Of a DNA stretch of 64,000 nucleotides, positions 51,323-58,791 are shown piece after piece. The position numbers and the translations under genes were made by a program. The stretch covers positions 2,667,001-2,731,000 of the forward strand of contig NZ_CP089518.1 of assembly GCF_025917685.1 (NCBI RefSeq), read 5' to 3'. The notes under the pieces are model-generated. The model searched no databases. It was not told where the DNA came from and saw only the letters and a list, made by a program, of their open reading frames with translations. The stretch's first letter is position 1, and the number at the start of each line of letters is the position of its first letter. Source of the DNA: Bacillus cereus (lineage in GTDB: Bacteria; Bacillota; Bacilli; Bacillales; Bacillaceae_G).

Positions 51323-51472
51323 TTACCTTGTATTATATACAATTGACAGAATTTTAACAATATTTATCTCGGCATATATTCCATAATTATGAAAACATCT
51401 TAAAATAATTAAAAACGGCTCAAACTTCTCATTTTTACAATATGCCATTGCTCCTTGTACCATGACATTCAC
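51323..51472 (-). CDS. Possible 49-residue protein
   Basis: A GTG at 51472 is preceded by AAAGGAG (8 bases), just downstream of the terminator of the septum-formation gene. The frame encodes MNVMVQGAMAYCKNEKFEPFLIILRCFHNYGIYAEINIVKILSIVYNTR. It is of uncertain reality: composition is hydrophobic with two cysteines and no family is seen. A longer frame starting at 51598 overlaps the DivIC-like gene by 62 bases and is not supported. Confidence 0.3.
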   Translation of the reverse strand: MNVMVQGAMAYCKNEKFEPFLIILRCFHNYGIYAEINIVKILSIVYNTR

Positions 51473-51498
51473 ACTACAAACTCCTTTTCTCTCATACA

Positions 51499-51528
51499 TC
51501 AAAAAACAGTTAGCTATCGCTAACTGTT
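51499..51528 (-). terminator. Terminator of the DivIC-like gene
   Basis: AACAGTTAGC pairs with GCTAACTGTT over a 4-base loop, then T6 on the minus strand, 9 bases past the stop. Confidence 0.8.
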
Positions 51529-51536
51529 CCACCACT

Positions 51537-51893
51537 TTACTTCGGCAATACGAATATCGTTTCGTTTGACTTTGAAAATTGATACTCTTTTCTCGCAAAC
51601 TTCAAAATTTCTTCTTCATTATCCGTTAAATTCTCGATGTTAGTCTTTAAAGAACCTTGATCTTTCTTTAAAGAAACTAATTGTTTCTTTTGATTCGTTA
51701 TTGTATCTTTTTTTTCATTAATTATTTCTTGTTGTTTCGTTAATATATATTGAACGTACAAAGTAGTCGCAGCAATAAAGATAAACATGAATATAAATCG
51801 CCTTAATTTCTTCTTATTAATTGTTCGATTTTCATTAGGCTGTGATAGTTGCTCTGGTATATTGGGAACATTTACTCTTTTGAGTTTCCTCAT
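51537..51893 (-). CDS. Septum formation initiator family protein (DivIC-like)
   Basis: The 118-residue bitopic protein has a basic cytoplasmic N-terminus (MRKLKRVNVPNIPEQLSQPNENRTINKKKLRR), one membrane helix (FIFMFIFIAATTLYVQYIL), and a coiled coil with the heptad-rich EKKDTITNQKKQLVSLKKDQGSL. It ends EEEILKFARKEYQFSKSNETIFVLPK, the FARKEY motif of FtsB/DivIC. It should help assemble the division complex, yet it lies alone, away from the usual divIC neighbourhood. GGGGGA precedes the ATG at 51893. It may be a paralogue. Confidence 0.8.
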   Translation of the reverse strand: MRKLKRVNVPNIPEQLSQPNENRTINKKKLRRFIFMFIFIAATTLYVQYILTKQQEIINEKKDTITNQKKQLVSLKKDQGSLKTNIENLTDNEEEILKFARKEYQFSKSNETIFVLPK

Positions 51894-52182
51894 TTTCAAA
51901 TCCCCCTAACCCATATTTTTTCACTACCATCGGCACGATCCTCTTACTAACTTAAATTCTATTCTTATAAAATAAGCTCCTTCACAAAAAAATCTCACAA
52001 ATTAACCAATTAGAGATAGCTTTCGACGACATTTCCGTATTTGATATAAAAATTTTTATTTATGCTGCTATAAAATAGTAGTTTATGTTATTCTTTTTCC
52101 ACAATTGTAGAAAACATTTTTACACACATTACCTCCTGCTATGCATACCGATGTTATAACATGCTTACAAGGAGGGAAAACG

Positions 52183-53109
52183 ATGCACTACCGTACATTA
52201 GGCAAAACTGGGATTACCGTTTCGGAAATTGGCTTTGGAGCGTGGGCAATTGGCGGCGATGAATGGGGACCTGTTAACGACAAACAATCTATAATCGCTA
52301 TGAAGAAAGCAATTGAATGCGGCGTAAACTTTATTGATACTGCTGATGTATACGGTTTAGGACATAGTGAAAGGTTAGTAACTCAAGCAATAAGAGAGCA
52401 CCGTAATAATATCGTTTTATCAACGAAAGGCGGTTTAATTGGGCATCACTATGATCCAAGTGGAGAGCCTGTTTATAATACTGCCGAAAAAGTGATCGCA
52501 ATATTTGAAACTAGCTTACTTCGCTTAGAAACAGATTATATTGATGTTTATTTCTGTCACATTTGGTGGGATAAACAAGAAGAAACAGAAGCATTTTTAC
52601 GCGCATTTGAAATATTAAAACGGGACGGAAAAGTAAGAGCTGTTGGTGTTTCAACTCACGACCTACAATATATAAAACATTTCAATAAAAACAATGAAAT
52701 TGATGTTGTGCAACTTGATTACAACATATTAAACCGAAAACCAGAAAACGACATACTGCCCTACCTACAAGAGAACAATTTAGGAGCTGTTATACGCGGG
52801 CCTTTAAAAATGGGGATATTAACTGGGAAATTTACAAATAAAACAACTTTTCCTGACGGAGATTTACGCAAAGAATGGCCAAAAGAAAAGTGGTTTCAAG
52901 AAGATTTACAAAAAGTAGAAAAATTAAAGTTACTCTCAAATAAAAATCAGACACTAGGGCAACTTGCACTTCGCTACGTCCTCTCCCATCCAGCAGTATC
53001 GGTCGCAATTCCTGGCGCAAAAACAGAAACACAAGCGAAAGAAAATGCAGATGCAACTACCCGTCCGATCCTTACAGATGAGGAATTAGCGTATATTCAG
53101 TCAATATAA
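52183..53109 (+). CDS. Aldo/keto reductase
   Basis: The product (308 residues from ATG 52183, with AAGGAGGG 6 bases before) has the AKR barrel pattern: MHYRTLGKTGITVSEIGFGAW, NFIDTADVYGLGHSE (catalytic Asp and Tyr), IVLSTKGGL (Lys) and IDVYFCHIWW (His). The C-terminal AIPGAKTETQAKENADAT binds the NADPH phosphate. It reduces aldehydes or ketones; substrate unknown. It is monocistronic, convergent with the DJ-1 gene. Confidence 0.9.
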   Translation: MHYRTLGKTGITVSEIGFGAWAIGGDEWGPVNDKQSIIAMKKAIECGVNFIDTADVYGLGHSERLVTQAIREHRNNIVLSTKGGLIGHHYDPSGEPVYNTAEKVIAIFETSLLRLETDYIDVYFCHIWWDKQEETEAFLRAFEILKRDGKVRAVGVSTHDLQYIKHFNKNNEIDVVQLDYNILNRKPENDILPYLQENNLGAVIRGPLKMGILTGKFTNKTTFPDGDLRKEWPKEKWFQEDLQKVEKLKLLSNKNQTLGQLALRYVLSHPAVSVAIPGAKTETQAKENADATTRPILTDEELAYIQSI

Positions 53110-53152
53110 AACAAGACCAGCAGCTGGATTTTTCAACTGCTGGTCTTGTTTT
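53108..53152. terminator. Bidirectional terminator
   Basis: A 16-bp stem (53108-53123 with 53137-53152) lies between the aldo/keto reductase and DJ-1 genes, with A/T runs on both sides. Confidence 0.82.
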
Positions 53153-53156
53153 ACTT

Positions 53157-53753
53157 TTAATATTGTAAATCTATATCATATTCCATTCTCTTCGCTGTTT
53201 CTTCAGCAATCCGAGCACCTAACAAGTTTTTCACAATATGAAATGACATGTTAATTCCGGCTGAAATTCCACCCGACGTAATAATATGCCCCTCATCTAC
53301 AAACTTTACATTTTCTAATACTTCAATATTCGGAAAATCATTTCTAAAACTTTCAATACTTGCCCAATGTGTTGTCGCTTGTTTTTCTTCAAGTAAACCT
53401 GCTTTCGCTAACAAAAGCGCTCCAGTACAAACAGAGGCCATTAGCTTCACTTCTTTCATCTGCTTACGAATCCAATTTATTACAATTTCATTTTCCACTT
53501 CATTTTCTCTAACACCTAACCCACCAGGAATAATTAAAATATCGACTGGAGGCAAGTTTTCGATACTATAGTCCGGTTGTACCTTTATTCCATTTCTTGC
53601 TGTAATCATTTCTCCATCTTGACTAACAGTATGAACTGTAAATGGTTGACCTTCACTTGTTGCTGTAACGGAAAAAACTTCAAATGGGCCGGCAAAATCT
53701 AACACTTCCACTTCATTAAAAAGAAAAATCCCTACATTCCAGTGGCTAATCAT
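53157..53753 (-). CDS. DJ-1/PfpI family glutamine amidotransferase-like protein
   Basis: The 198-residue protein has the DJ-1/ThiJ fold: VGIFLFNEVEVLDFAGPFEVFSV, DILIIPGGLG, and the nucleophile elbow LMASVCTGALLLAKAGLLE with Cys109, then TTHWASIESF and ITSGGISAGINMSFHIV. This subgroup resembles isonitrile hydratase or AraC-associated amidotransferase-like proteins. The substrate is unknown. Its start overlaps the ankyrin gene stop by four bases, with GAGGAAGTG as site, so the two are coupled. Confidence 0.85.
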   Translation of the reverse strand: MISHWNVGIFLFNEVEVLDFAGPFEVFSVTATSEGQPFTVHTVSQDGEMITARNGIKVQPDYSIENLPPVDILIIPGGLGVRENEVENEIVINWIRKQMKEVKLMASVCTGALLLAKAGLLEEKQATTHWASIESFRNDFPNIEVLENVKFVDEGHIITSGGISAGINMSFHIVKNLLGARIAEETAKRMEYDIDLQY

Positions 53754-54241
53754 AAGCTCACTTCCTCTTGCAAATGATGTAAAAGATGCTCATGCCCTTT
53801 CTCTACAGCGATATCAAATGCAGTTTTCCCATCATTTTTCTTAGTCGTTTTATTGGCCCCATGTTCAAGAAGCAATGTAATTATATCTTCATCTCCTAAT
53901 AATGCAGCTTCATGAAGTCCTGTCCAGCCACCACTTTGCACTGCATTCACATCTGATCCCTTTTCAATTAAGAAAGATACAAGTTCGATTTGTTTGTTTG
54001 CAATTGCCGCTTGAAGTGGCGTATTTTCATTTTCGTTTTTCGCTCTAATATGTATTTCTGCTCCCTGCTCTAAAAGGAAACTTGCTATTTCTTTCTGTCC
54101 AAAATAAGCAGCTAAGTGAAGCGGTGTCCATCCATCTTCACTAAATGAGTTAACAGCACTTGGATCCGTATTAATGATTTCTACTACCTTTTCTTTTTCC
54201 CCACTTATGACTGCTTGTGATATTGATATGATTTGTTCCAT
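53750..54241 (-). CDS. Ankyrin repeat protein
   Basis: The 163-residue cytoplasmic protein holds four ankyrin repeats, marked by DGWTPLHLAAYFGQKEIASFLLEQGAEI, NTPLQAAIANKQIELVSFLIEKGSDV, GWTGLHEAALLGDEDIITLLLEHGANK and GKTAFDIAVEKGHEHLLHHL. Such repeats mediate protein-protein contacts. It is coupled to the DJ-1 gene. GGAGG 6 bases before 54241 fixes the start; the open frame to 54262 starts above that site. Confidence 0.88.
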   Translation of the reverse strand: MEQIISISQAVISGEKEKVVEIINTDPSAVNSFSEDGWTPLHLAAYFGQKEIASFLLEQGAEIHIRAKNENENTPLQAAIANKQIELVSFLIEKGSDVNAVQSGGWTGLHEAALLGDEDIITLLLEHGANKTTKKNDGKTAFDIAVEKGHEHLLHHLQEEVSL

Positions 54242-54624
54242 AATGAACCTCCATGTATACAAATATTAAGTCCCCCTTAATAAATTCCATTAATAATCAC
54301 ATGTTCCTTTCTAAATAATTAAGTTTACATAATAATATTATTTTTATAATTCGTTATCCTAATAAAAAAACAACCCACTCTTGAGTAGATTGTTTTTGGA
54401 TTTCATTTTTATAATTGTTTTTAAAAAATATCATTTTCACTTGCGACTAATTAACATTAATAAAAATGAAATGAAATTATATATTTAGTAGCCATGAGCT
54501 CTTTACATATCGAAACCGCTATTTACTTAAAATTAATAGTTTTTTATCATTCGAAAGCCAAAATGAATTTTATCCTTACATTCGAAAAATTTATATGTAG
54601 TAAGCGTCTATAACGGTACTCTTA
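54242..54624. other. Gene-free AT-rich stretch
   Basis: These 383 bases hold no frame I can support. The only structure is a hairpin (54366-54397) with A and T runs on both sides. It does not lie at the end of any intact gene, so it may mark a lost gene. Confidence 0.5.
54366..54397. terminator. Isolated terminator-like hairpin
   Basis: AAAAACAA-CCC-ACTC pairs with GAGT-AGA-TTGTTTTT (internal mismatches), with A/T runs both ways. Confidence 0.5.
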
Positions 54625-54855
54625 TCATACTAATCTATAACAATTCTGCCTTCTTCCCTTACCTGTATCCTTTAAAACATAAGACTTTAAAACGAGTGCT
54701 GTTAGTGAATCTGTTAATGTTTTATATGATAAATTTGAAAGAGCTAATAGATCGTTCGTATATAACATTCTATGTTTCTCTAATAATAATAGTACTAATC
54801 TTTCTGACGGTTTTAATGTTTCATCACTTTCTAGTATAAAATCTATATTTTTCAT
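54625..54855 (-). CDS. Small winged-helix DNA-binding protein
   Basis: The 76-residue protein has a MarR-like winged helix-turn-helix: PSERLVLLLLEKHRMLYTNDLLALSNLSYKTLTDSLTALVLKSYVLKDTGKGRRQNCYRL, where NLSYKTLTDSLTAL is the recognition helix and DTGKGRRQNCYRL the wing. It is too short for a ligand domain. The AGGAG before the ATG is 14 bases away, which is long, so the start is uncertain. No target gene is obvious. Confidence 0.6.
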   Translation of the reverse strand: MKNIDFILESDETLKPSERLVLLLLEKHRMLYTNDLLALSNLSYKTLTDSLTALVLKSYVLKDTGKGRRQNCYRLV

Positions 54856-54983
54856 ATTTCTACTACTTACTCCTTATATAAAAAAATGATATTAGTAGTT
54901 ATTTAATATAAAAATACTACATAACAAATTTGAAGATATATCGAAATAATATAGCATTCAAACACTATTATACTATAACATAT

Positions 54984-55016
54984 AAAAGGCATTTCCCCAA
55001 ATTGGAAATGCCTTTT
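54984..55016 (-). terminator. Terminator of the transglycosylase gene
   Basis: AAAAGGCATTTCC pairs with GGAAATGCCTTTT over a 7-base loop, 14 bases past the stop at 55030. Confidence 0.8.
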
Positions 55017-55029
55017 ATATTTCTCCCTC

Positions 55030-55521
55030 TTACTTATATAATTGGTATGATTGTTCTAGTCCTATATTATATTTCGTATTATTGTCCGTCCATTCTCCCC
55101 CTAAGTTTCCTGGCCATCCTGATGTATTGGCAACATATTTTAGTAACTCCCAATCAACCAATCCTTTTTTCACACCGCGTTCATACGATTTAACCATATT
55201 AGAAATCGCTATTGTTGCATTTATTTGTGAATCCATTAAGCTCTCTTCCGATAATTGCGCTGGCGCTAAACCATCACGATGTAATTGAAACAGACCGAAA
55301 GATGTGCCTTTATCCCCTATCGCTTTTCGATTAAATTTTGTTTCATGATCAGCAATAGATAATGGTATCCACTCTGGAATACCATACCTCTTTGCAACTT
55401 CACTAATTACTTGTTTATTATTTTTAATCTCTTTCTGCTTTTCATAGTTAATATAAATTACATAACTTAAAGTAACTAACGTAAGTAATATGAATATATA
55501 TTGTAGCGCCTTTTTCATCAT
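55030..55521 (-). CDS. Membrane-anchored SLT-type lytic transglycosylase
   Basis: A short N-terminal anchor (MKKALQYIFILLTLVTLSYVIYINY) precedes an SLT domain. VAKRYGIPEWIPLSIADHETKFNRKAIGDKGTSFGLFQLH contains the catalytic glutamate (Glu60) and the GLFQ motif, then LLKYVANTSGWPGNLGGEW. It should cut the glycan strands of peptidoglycan on the outer surface. At 163 residues it is a minimal form. Two ATGs (55521 and 55518) follow AGGAGATGAA. It is monocistronic. Confidence 0.8.
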   Translation of the reverse strand: MMKKALQYIFILLTLVTLSYVIYINYEKQKEIKNNKQVISEVAKRYGIPEWIPLSIADHETKFNRKAIGDKGTSFGLFQLHRDGLAPAQLSEESLMDSQINATIAISNMVKSYERGVKKGLVDWELLKYVANTSGWPGNLGGEWTDNNTKYNIGLEQSYQLYK

Positions 55522-55679
55522 TTCATCTCCTGCTTTGTATATGTTTCATTTTCTACATCTACTATAAAACTTTTATGTGACATTCATTTGACGAAATGAT
55601 TTTAATTATACTAAGTCGTTACATTTTTAACTATCAATCTGAAAACTGCAATTCTTCTAAAAGACTCCTTCAATACATA

Positions 55680-55726
55680 AAAACAGTCAGCCTTTCATGT
55701 ATAGTACATGAAAGGCTGACTGTTTT
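55680..55726 (-). terminator. Very strong terminator of the broken small-membrane-protein gene
   Basis: A perfect 21-bp stem (55680-55700 with 55706-55726) with a 5-base loop lies 3 bases past the stop of the pseudogene. Confidence 0.75.
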
Positions 55727-55729
55727 CCA

Positions 55730-55932
55730 CTACACTTTTTTATGTATACAGTATATCCCCACTATAATAAAACAAATTGAAATTATCGATAAAGCTGTAC
55801 CATGAATTTCATAAAATGCAGTAAAGAATTTCCCGTTTGATCTATCCCAACTTTCTAATGTACCCGCGTAATATATGTAAGACTGAATAGGAGAACACCC
55901 GAAAGAACATAAGTTACTCCAATATTTTTCAT
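55730..55932 (-). pseudogene. Frameshifted small membrane protein gene
   Basis: GGAGGTGA precedes ATG 55932, and the frame gives MKNIGVTYVLSGVLLFSLTYITRVH before a TAG at 55857-55855. A second frame then continues without gap: GTLESWDRSNGKFFTAFYEIHGTALSIISICFIIVGIYCIHKKV, ending at 55730. Together they describe a two-span membrane protein of about 67 residues interrupted by a one-base deletion (203 bases is one short of 68 codons). Ribosome binding site and terminator are intact, so the break is recent, or a sequencing error. Confidence 0.6.
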
Positions 55933-55970
55933 TATTAGCTCACCTCCATTAATTTTATTTGTGAATAAAA

Positions 55971-56003
55971 CAAAAAAGACCTTTATACGTTAAAGATCTT
56001 TTT
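55971..56003 (-). terminator. Terminator of the 87-residue protein gene
   Basis: AAAAAGACCTTTA pairs with TAAAGATCTTTTT (one mismatch) across a 5-base loop, with T-run on the minus strand, about 125 bases past the stop at 56128. Confidence 0.6.
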
Positions 56004-56127
56004 CATCTTATTTTTGTTACAAAAAACGCCAGAATCTAAAACAAAAACTTACTTTAGGATGTTCATTTCCATATATACATTAAAAGTTATAAGGCTACCA
56101 GCATCTTTTCAATTAACATTTATTACA

Positions 56128-56391
56128 TTAAATGTTTCTTGCAATATGCGGTTTGCTGTAATGACTCGTTCCACCGCCACCTACTACTACTTTACCGCCT
56201 TTTTCGAAGATTAATAATTTACTTGAACCATCTGAAAGTAGCACTATTACTTCAGCATGGTCACTTGTCGCTACATAGATTACATAACCACTTTTGGAAA
56301 TACAAGTTTCCCAATGCTTATCAAATTCTGATCTTACTACCCGATTTGAATACACTTGATTTTCAATTCTTCCTTGTTCTTCGTTTTCCAA
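56128..56391 (-). CDS. Hypothetical 87-residue protein
   Basis: It starts at a TTG (56391) with GTGGGGGAATAAAT before it. The sequence has an acidic N-terminus, GYVIYVATSDHAEVIVLLSDGSSKLLIFEKGGKVVVGGGGTSHYSKP, with strands and a Gly-rich turn. No family is recognised. Confidence 0.5.
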   Translation of the reverse strand: MENEEQGRIENQVYSNRVVRSEFDKHWETCISKSGYVIYVATSDHAEVIVLLSDGSSKLLIFEKGGKVVVGGGGTSHYSKPHIARNI

Positions 56392-56532
56392 ATTTATTCC
56401 CCCACTTCCCTAAAGTGTCATTTATATTAAAATAACAGTCCTCTTTATAATAGTGACTGGCTTTAATATAAATAGTATATGTGGTTATTAGGAGAATGCT
56501 TGGACAATGAAAACGTAACAACATTTTAAATT

Positions 56533-56767
56533 TTACAATCGAAACTTCTCCTTAATGATTTCCGCTACTTCATTAGCACTCAAATGAGAATTATTAATTT
56601 TTATATACTCTTCTTTTTCAATTTCACCATGAAGAGAGTTTAATCTATGTGGTTTTTTAATTACGCTCTAATCCTTCAACTATTTCTGCTTCAAGTTCTA
56701 CAAAATATACTGCTGCACCTTTTGATTCAAAATAATGAAAACTAACAGAAACATTTTTAATAAAACT
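56533..56767 (-). pseudogene. Remnant of an AAA-family ATPase / P-loop kinase gene
   Basis: Two short frames on the minus strand read SFIKNVSVSFHYFESKGAAVYFVELEAEIVEGLERN, then, after a stop and a small gap, KPHRLNSLHGEIEKEEYIKINNSHLSANEVAEIIKEKF. They look like the C-terminal half of the B. cereus group small AAA/shikimate-kinase-like ATPase. The N-terminal half with the Walker A motif is missing, and the space upstream is filled by the terminator of the neighbouring peptidase. The gene is thus a decayed remnant. The match is from memory. Confidence 0.45.
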
Positions 56768-56791
56768 CTAGCAAACAAATACAACCAATAT

Positions 56792-56819
56792 AAAAGAGCT
56801 TACCTTAGTAAGCTCTTTT
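56792..56819 (-). terminator. Terminator of the Xaa-Pro dipeptidyl-peptidase gene
   Basis: AAAAGAGCTTAC pairs with GTAAGCTCTTTT with a 4-base loop, 23 bases past the stop at 56842. Confidence 0.78.
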
Positions 56820-56841
56820 ATATCATCCCTCTCATATACCT

Positions 56842-58638
56842 TTACTTCACAATCGGCAATGTTACTTCACTCAATTTTACCGCTAGTTTTGTTCCTGCTT
56901 TCGGTCTAATTGTATAATCGTAGTCACTTGCGATTAAGACGACTCCTATTTGATGCCCTGCTTTAAATACGTAATCATCTGGCTGCATGTCCCATGTAAA
57001 TGTATAATTCTTACCGGGTTGAAGTGCCGTTGAATTTTCTATACTATTTAAGTTTTGTGGATCCATCCAACCTCTCGTTACAATTTCAGGCTTCGCTCCG
57101 CCGTAATCAACGAGTAAAGCGGTTAAATTTGAAACAGACCGATCAATATTACCTGTTATTGAAATTTTCGGCGTACCGCTTATTCGCATTTCATTTTGCA
57201 GTACAGGCATTGTATATACTAATCGATTTGCTACTTCTAGCTCTGGGTTTTCTACTAATTGATTCGATTTTATTTTTGCATCATCTACTAATGAGAAAAC
57301 GTTGTTTACTGATCCCATACTTAATGGTAGATTGACTGCTTTATTACTTAAATACATACGAATTTTTGATGGTACAGCCGCTGGATCTGGCCAATTTTTT
57401 ATTTTTTGCCACGTTTTATTTTCACGTTGCACATCAACCATCGGTTCATCCATAATTCCATTTTCAATTCCATATAACCAATAATCGAACCATTTATTTT
57501 GCGTTTGCTGCCAGTTATTACTTGTTGTCCCGCCATGTCCTCCTTGGTGTAACCACATTTTACGAGGAACATTATTTTCACCAAGAGCTTCCCACCACTG
57601 TGCGAACTGCTTCGTTTTTACATTCCAATCATTTAGTCCATGAACAACAAACACACTAGCCTTCACATTTTTAGCATCTTTTACATAGTTACGCTTATCC
57701 CAAAATTCGTTATAATCGCCTGTTTTACGATCTTGCCCAGCAGTAAGTTCTTTAATGATCGGACCACAAACTTCAGGGTTCTTTCTTGTCAGTACTGCTT
57801 CAGCCATATTATCTGTATCTTCTCCTTGATAACCTCCTGGCGCAATAACTGCTCCATTTGCACGATAATAATCGTACCAACTACTAATTGCTGCAATTGG
57901 TATAATTGTTTTTAACCCTTCCACTCCAGTCGTTGCGACAGCATTTGGCAATGTCCCATTATAAGAAGCTCCTGTCATTCCTACATTTCCTGTAGACCAA
58001 TTTGCATTTACTTCCTTACCATCCTCTGTATATGCTTTTGCACGACCATTCACCCAATCAATAACAGACTTAGTCCCTAATATTTCTTGTGCATCTCCGG
58101 TTGTCGGACATCCATCTGATTTTCCAGTTCCGATACTTTCACCTAAAATAACTGCATATCCTCTCGGAACGTAATAATTTCCGTATGAACCAAGATTAAC
58201 AGCTCCATACGGTTTTCCTCCATATGCATTCAATTCTTCATCAACATTATAAACAGGAACATCTTTTAAACCAGCTCGATATGGACTCATTTCATAAATA
58301 ACGGGGACTTTCACATCTGGATTCGTCTTTGGACGCATAACCTTTACTGATACACGATCTTTTTTACCATCTCGATCACTATCAACTTCTGTCTCTACAA
58401 ATAGATTTTCTACGATGGCTTCATCAAGTGAATAGATTGGCTTCGTCATCCCATTTTCTAATTCAATTTTCGTGTTTGACATTAAAGCCTCTGAAATTTG
58501 ACCATTTAACATAACATTTTTGTCTTTTACGGAGCTCCCTTCATTATTTTCTGCATGTGCAGTCATACTAGAAACCCCTGAAGTAATTGTTAAAGATAAT
58601 ATAGTCGATAGTGTAATTGCTATTTTCTTTTTCTTCAT
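56842..58638 (-). CDS. Secreted Xaa-Pro dipeptidyl-peptidase (S15/CocE-NonD)
   Basis: The 598-residue alpha/beta hydrolase has a signal peptide (MKKKKIAITL..., cut near TAHA-EN, residue 29). Its core carries Ser225 in GMTGASYNGTLP, Asp337 in VVHGLNDWNVK and His368 in LHQGGHGG, as expected for the PepX family, followed by a beta-sandwich C-terminal domain ending VKLSEVTLPIVK. It removes dipeptides with proline at position two from peptides outside the cell, useful for collagen-like proline-rich peptides. GGAGGGAAGGGC precedes the ATG at 58638; the open frame to 58677 is less likely. It is monocistronic. Confidence 0.88.
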   Translation of the reverse strand: MKKKKIAITLSTILSLTITSGVSSMTAHAENNEGSSVKDKNVMLNGQISEALMSNTKIELENGMTKPIYSLDEAIVENLFVETEVDSDRDGKKDRVSVKVMRPKTNPDVKVPVIYEMSPYRAGLKDVPVYNVDEELNAYGGKPYGAVNLGSYGNYYVPRGYAVILGESIGTGKSDGCPTTGDAQEILGTKSVIDWVNGRAKAYTEDGKEVNANWSTGNVGMTGASYNGTLPNAVATTGVEGLKTIIPIAAISSWYDYYRANGAVIAPGGYQGEDTDNMAEAVLTRKNPEVCGPIIKELTAGQDRKTGDYNEFWDKRNYVKDAKNVKASVFVVHGLNDWNVKTKQFAQWWEALGENNVPRKMWLHQGGHGGTTSNNWQQTQNKWFDYWLYGIENGIMDEPMVDVQRENKTWQKIKNWPDPAAVPSKIRMYLSNKAVNLPLSMGSVNNVFSLVDDAKIKSNQLVENPELEVANRLVYTMPVLQNEMRISGTPKISITGNIDRSVSNLTALLVDYGGAKPEIVTRGWMDPQNLNSIENSTALQPGKNYTFTWDMQPDDYVFKAGHQIGVVLIASDYDYTIRPKAGTKLAVKLSEVTLPIVK

Positions 58639-58763
58639 GCCCTTCCCTCCCCATATATTCCTTCTCTTACTATACATTAAAAAAACAGAAAATTCAGTTT
58701 ATATTCTATATAAACAGTTGAGAAATTTGTAGAACTAACTATCAAATCTTTTCATATAAAAGA

Positions 58764-58791
58764 AAAGGAACTAATCACAATTAGTTCCTTT
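58764..58791 (-). terminator. Terminator of the two-component operon
   Basis: AAAGGAACTAAT pairs with ATTAGTTCCTTT over a 4-base loop; the histidine kinase stop codon lies in the stem. Confidence 0.78.

Noticed and set aside
51323..51598. 91-codon frame overlapping the DivIC-like gene
   Set aside because: The first 42 codons overlap the 3' end of a real gene and cross its terminator. Only the part from the GTG at 51472 has a ribosome binding site.
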